From positions 186,001 to 250,000 of the forward strand of contig NZ_BAAAFQ010000006.1 in NCBI RefSeq assembly GCF_039523615.1: a DNA stretch of 64,000 nt. Reading direction: 5' to 3'. Shown here piece after piece: positions 62,542 to 64,000 of the stretch. Below the pieces are notes generated by a model. It did no database searches. It saw nothing but the letters and a program-made list of their open reading frames with translations, and was not told the DNA's origin. A program made the position numbers and the translations under genes. The DNA comes from Psychrosphaera haliotis. GTDB lineage: Bacteria; Pseudomonadota; Gammaproteobacteria; Enterobacterales; Alteromonadaceae. Position 1 is the stretch's first letter; every line of letters starts with the position of its first letter.

Positions 62542-63378
62542 ATCAAAGTCAGTTTTAGAATGACGTTCATGCACCTGTTGGGATTCGTCACCCCAGGTTT
62601 TGTTTACAACCTTGCCTCGTTTGACCGCAGGTCTTTGCGCTATTTTTTCTGCCCAAGCCACTAAGTGTGTATAACTTTTCACATCTAAAAACTCGGCGGC
62701 GTCATACAATTCCCCTAAAACCAACGCTCCATACCATGGCCAAATAGCAATGTCAGCAATGCTATATTCCTTGCCAGCCATGTAGTCATTATTAGCAAGA
62801 TGCTTGTCCAAAACATCAAGTTGCCTTTTCGTTTCCATGGTAAATCTGTCAATTGGGTATTCAAAATTTTCAGGGGCATAGGCATAGAAATGACCAAATC
62901 CGCCACCTAAATAAGGCCCGCTTCCAACTTGCCAAAACAACCAAGACAAACAAGCTGCTTTATCATTCGGTGAGCTTGGAATGAAGCGTCCAAACTTTTC
63001 AGCCAAGTGCAATAAAATAGCGCCAGACTCAAATACATTGACGTTATTGGTCCCTGACTTATCAACTAGCGCTGGGATTTTTGAGTTTGGGTTAATATCC
63101 ACAAAACCGCTACTGAATTGATCTGCGTCTTGGATCTTTATTAAGTGTGCATCGTACTCTGCACCCGCTTCACCAGCCGCCAACAACTCTTCAAACATAA
63201 CTGTGGCTTTTACACCGTTAGGGGTCGCTAATGAATAAAGTTGGAATGGATGCTCTCCTACAGGTAATGATTGCTCAAAACGAGAGCCTGAATCTGGTCT
63301 ATTTAAACTAGCCCACTCTCCACCATTTTCTTTATCCCAACTCCAAACCTTTGGTGGCGTATAGGTATTCTCTGACAT
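62527..63378 (-). CDS. yghU: Glutathione-dependent disulfide-bond oxidoreductase YghU-like
   Basis: This 283-residue glutathione-S-transferase-family protein is close to E. coli YghU. It has the Nu-class N-terminal extension (TPPKVWSWDKENGGEWASLNRP), a thioredoxin-like GST domain (QLYSLATPNGVKATVMFEELL), the glutathione-site segment NPNSKIPAL followed by VFESGAIL, and the helical C-terminal domain with YSIADIAIWPW. YghU binds two glutathiones and reduces disulfides and peroxides. Its last codons and stop form the first unit of a 15-bp tandem repeat that continues downstream. Confidence 0.95.
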   Translation of the reverse strand: MSENTYTPPKVWSWDKENGGEWASLNRPDSGSRFEQSLPVGEHPFQLYSLATPNGVKATVMFEELLAAGEAGAEYDAHLIKIQDADQFSSGFVDINPNSKIPALVDKSGTNNVNVFESGAILLHLAEKFGRFIPSSPNDKAACLSWLFWQVGSGPYLGGGFGHFYAYAPENFEYPIDRFTMETKRQLDVLDKHLANNDYMAGKEYSIADIAIWPWYGALVLGELYDAAEFLDVKSYTHLVAWAEKIAQRPAVKRGKVVNKTWGDESQQVHERHSKTDFDNIKL

Positions 63379-63442
63379 AACAACTCCTTACTGTTTGAAT
63401 AGGTTACGACCATCAGCAAGTTTAGATCATGTAAAGCGTGAT

Positions 63443-63961
63443 TTAGTAAACCTCACCTATTAGCTCTAAGTGGGTCAAATAAATACGTACATCTAACTCA
63501 AGTTGATGGTAGTTAGGCAACATATACTCGCAAAGTTTATAGAATGCTTTGTTGTGCTCATATTCTTTAAAGTGAGCGAGTTCATGTACCACTATCATAG
63601 CGAGGAATTCTGGCGGCGCATTCTTAAATATAGAACTTATTCTTATTTCATATTTACGTTTGAGCTTAGAGCCTTGAACTCTTGCTATGCTGGTATGAGT
63701 TCCCAACGCATTTTTTATAACATGTAATTTGTTGTCGTATTCAATCTTACTTATAGGTTGAGACTTTTTTAAATATTGGGCTTTAAGTTCGAGAACATAT
63801 TCCCGCAGTAATTTGTCATTATTAAAATGGTGCGGGTGTGGGTATTTATTTTTTAAATACGCCGTGAGCTTTTTAGAGTTGATAAGGTGTTGAACCGACT
63901 CAATAATTGAGCCGGGATAATTACTTATATACTTTAATTTTGTAAGGTTAGGATTAGGCAA
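63443..63961 (-). CDS. YgjP-like zinc metallopeptidase domain protein
   Basis: This 172-residue protein has the zincin motif HELAHFKEYEHNKAFY (HExxH with a later H) typical of the YgjP-like (DUF45/M48-related) family. The N-terminal part (IIESVQHLINSKKLTAYLKNKYP) is helical. There is no signal peptide. The only possible start is a TTG at 63961, with GGAAAG about ten bases before it. Substrate and role are unknown; family members are conserved in many proteobacteria. Confidence 0.8.
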   Translation of the reverse strand: MPNPNLTKLKYISNYPGSIIESVQHLINSKKLTAYLKNKYPHPHHFNNDKLLREYVLELKAQYLKKSQPISKIEYDNKLHVIKNALGTHTSIARVQGSKLKRKYEIRISSIFKNAPPEFLAMIVVHELAHFKEYEHNKAFYKLCEYMLPNYHQLELDVRIYLTHLELIGEVY

Positions 63962-64000
63962 CGCTGCACTTTCCGTTTATTTGAATATAGTTTCAGCCCA

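Overview
This 64 kb window is ordinary chromosome of a marine, flagellated gammaproteobacterium, most likely of the Alteromonadales (Colwelliaceae or Pseudoalteromonadaceae-like). That placement is an inference. It rests on AT-rich base composition, several blocks that keep Escherichia coli gene order (yoaA-tsaB-slp-fadD-rnd; holD-rimI near prfC; rppH/mutH divergent with ptsP-lgt-thyA downstream), Vibrio-type flagellar genes (flgP, flgT), TonB-dependent uptake, and families common in marine relatives (DUF1415, DUF2750, DUF2058). I see no insertion sequence, prophage, CRISPR array or rRNA operon.

Layout. 1-9000 (minus strand): yoaA-tsaB, then a lineage-specific insert (TetR regulator, Gln-rich protein), then Slp lipoprotein, exported methyltransferase, hydrolase, fadD and rnd (cut by the window edge). 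9-12 kb: iron and peroxide group, with a 2-Cys peroxiredoxin, bfd, and two complementary bacterioferritins with Fur boxes. 12-18 kb: LysR with a divergent SDR, then a putative sugar-acid pathway (SDR, lactonase-type amidohydrolase, enolase-superfamily dehydratase, class II aldolase). 18-19.5 kb: small HTH regulator, membrane protein and GreA/B-like protein. 19.6-26.1 kb: argS, prfC, a fused membrane/spermidine-synthase-like protein, rimI and holD. 26.2-26.5 kb: tRNA-Trp beside a decayed tandem copy of itself. 26.7-29.4 kb: rlmA, exported peroxiredoxin, methyltransferase and DUF2750. 29.4-34 kb: an operon of a sterol-desaturase/alkylglycerol-monooxygenase-like enzyme, a TonB-dependent receptor and a multi-pass membrane protein. 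34-41 kb: thyA, lgt, TauE-like exporter, ptsP, rppH, mutH and DUF1415. 41-49 kb: DPP-IV peptidase, tyrS, dgt, YigZ, a voltage-gated channel and a lipoprotein. 49-59 kb: semialdehyde dehydrogenase, DJ-1-like protein, LysR, DUF2058, amidohydrolase and an RND pump pair. 59-64 kb: flgP/flgT, an Hpt protein, a periplasmic binding-like protein, yghU and a YgjP-type metallopeptidase.

Most of the window is housekeeping. The points most worth a second look are: (i) the tRNA-Trp pseudogene copy with an insertion just after the anticodon; (ii) an apparent frameshift at the 5' end of ptsP; (iii) seven ~15-bp tandem repeats that each carry the stop codon of yghU; (iv) the lipid-enzyme/TonB-receptor operon; (v) the split bacterioferritin pair under Fur boxes; (vi) a bacterial voltage-gated channel with an unusually acidic pore; and (vii) a probable leaderless HTH gene. 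I did not find a convincing wholly new defence or mobile system.
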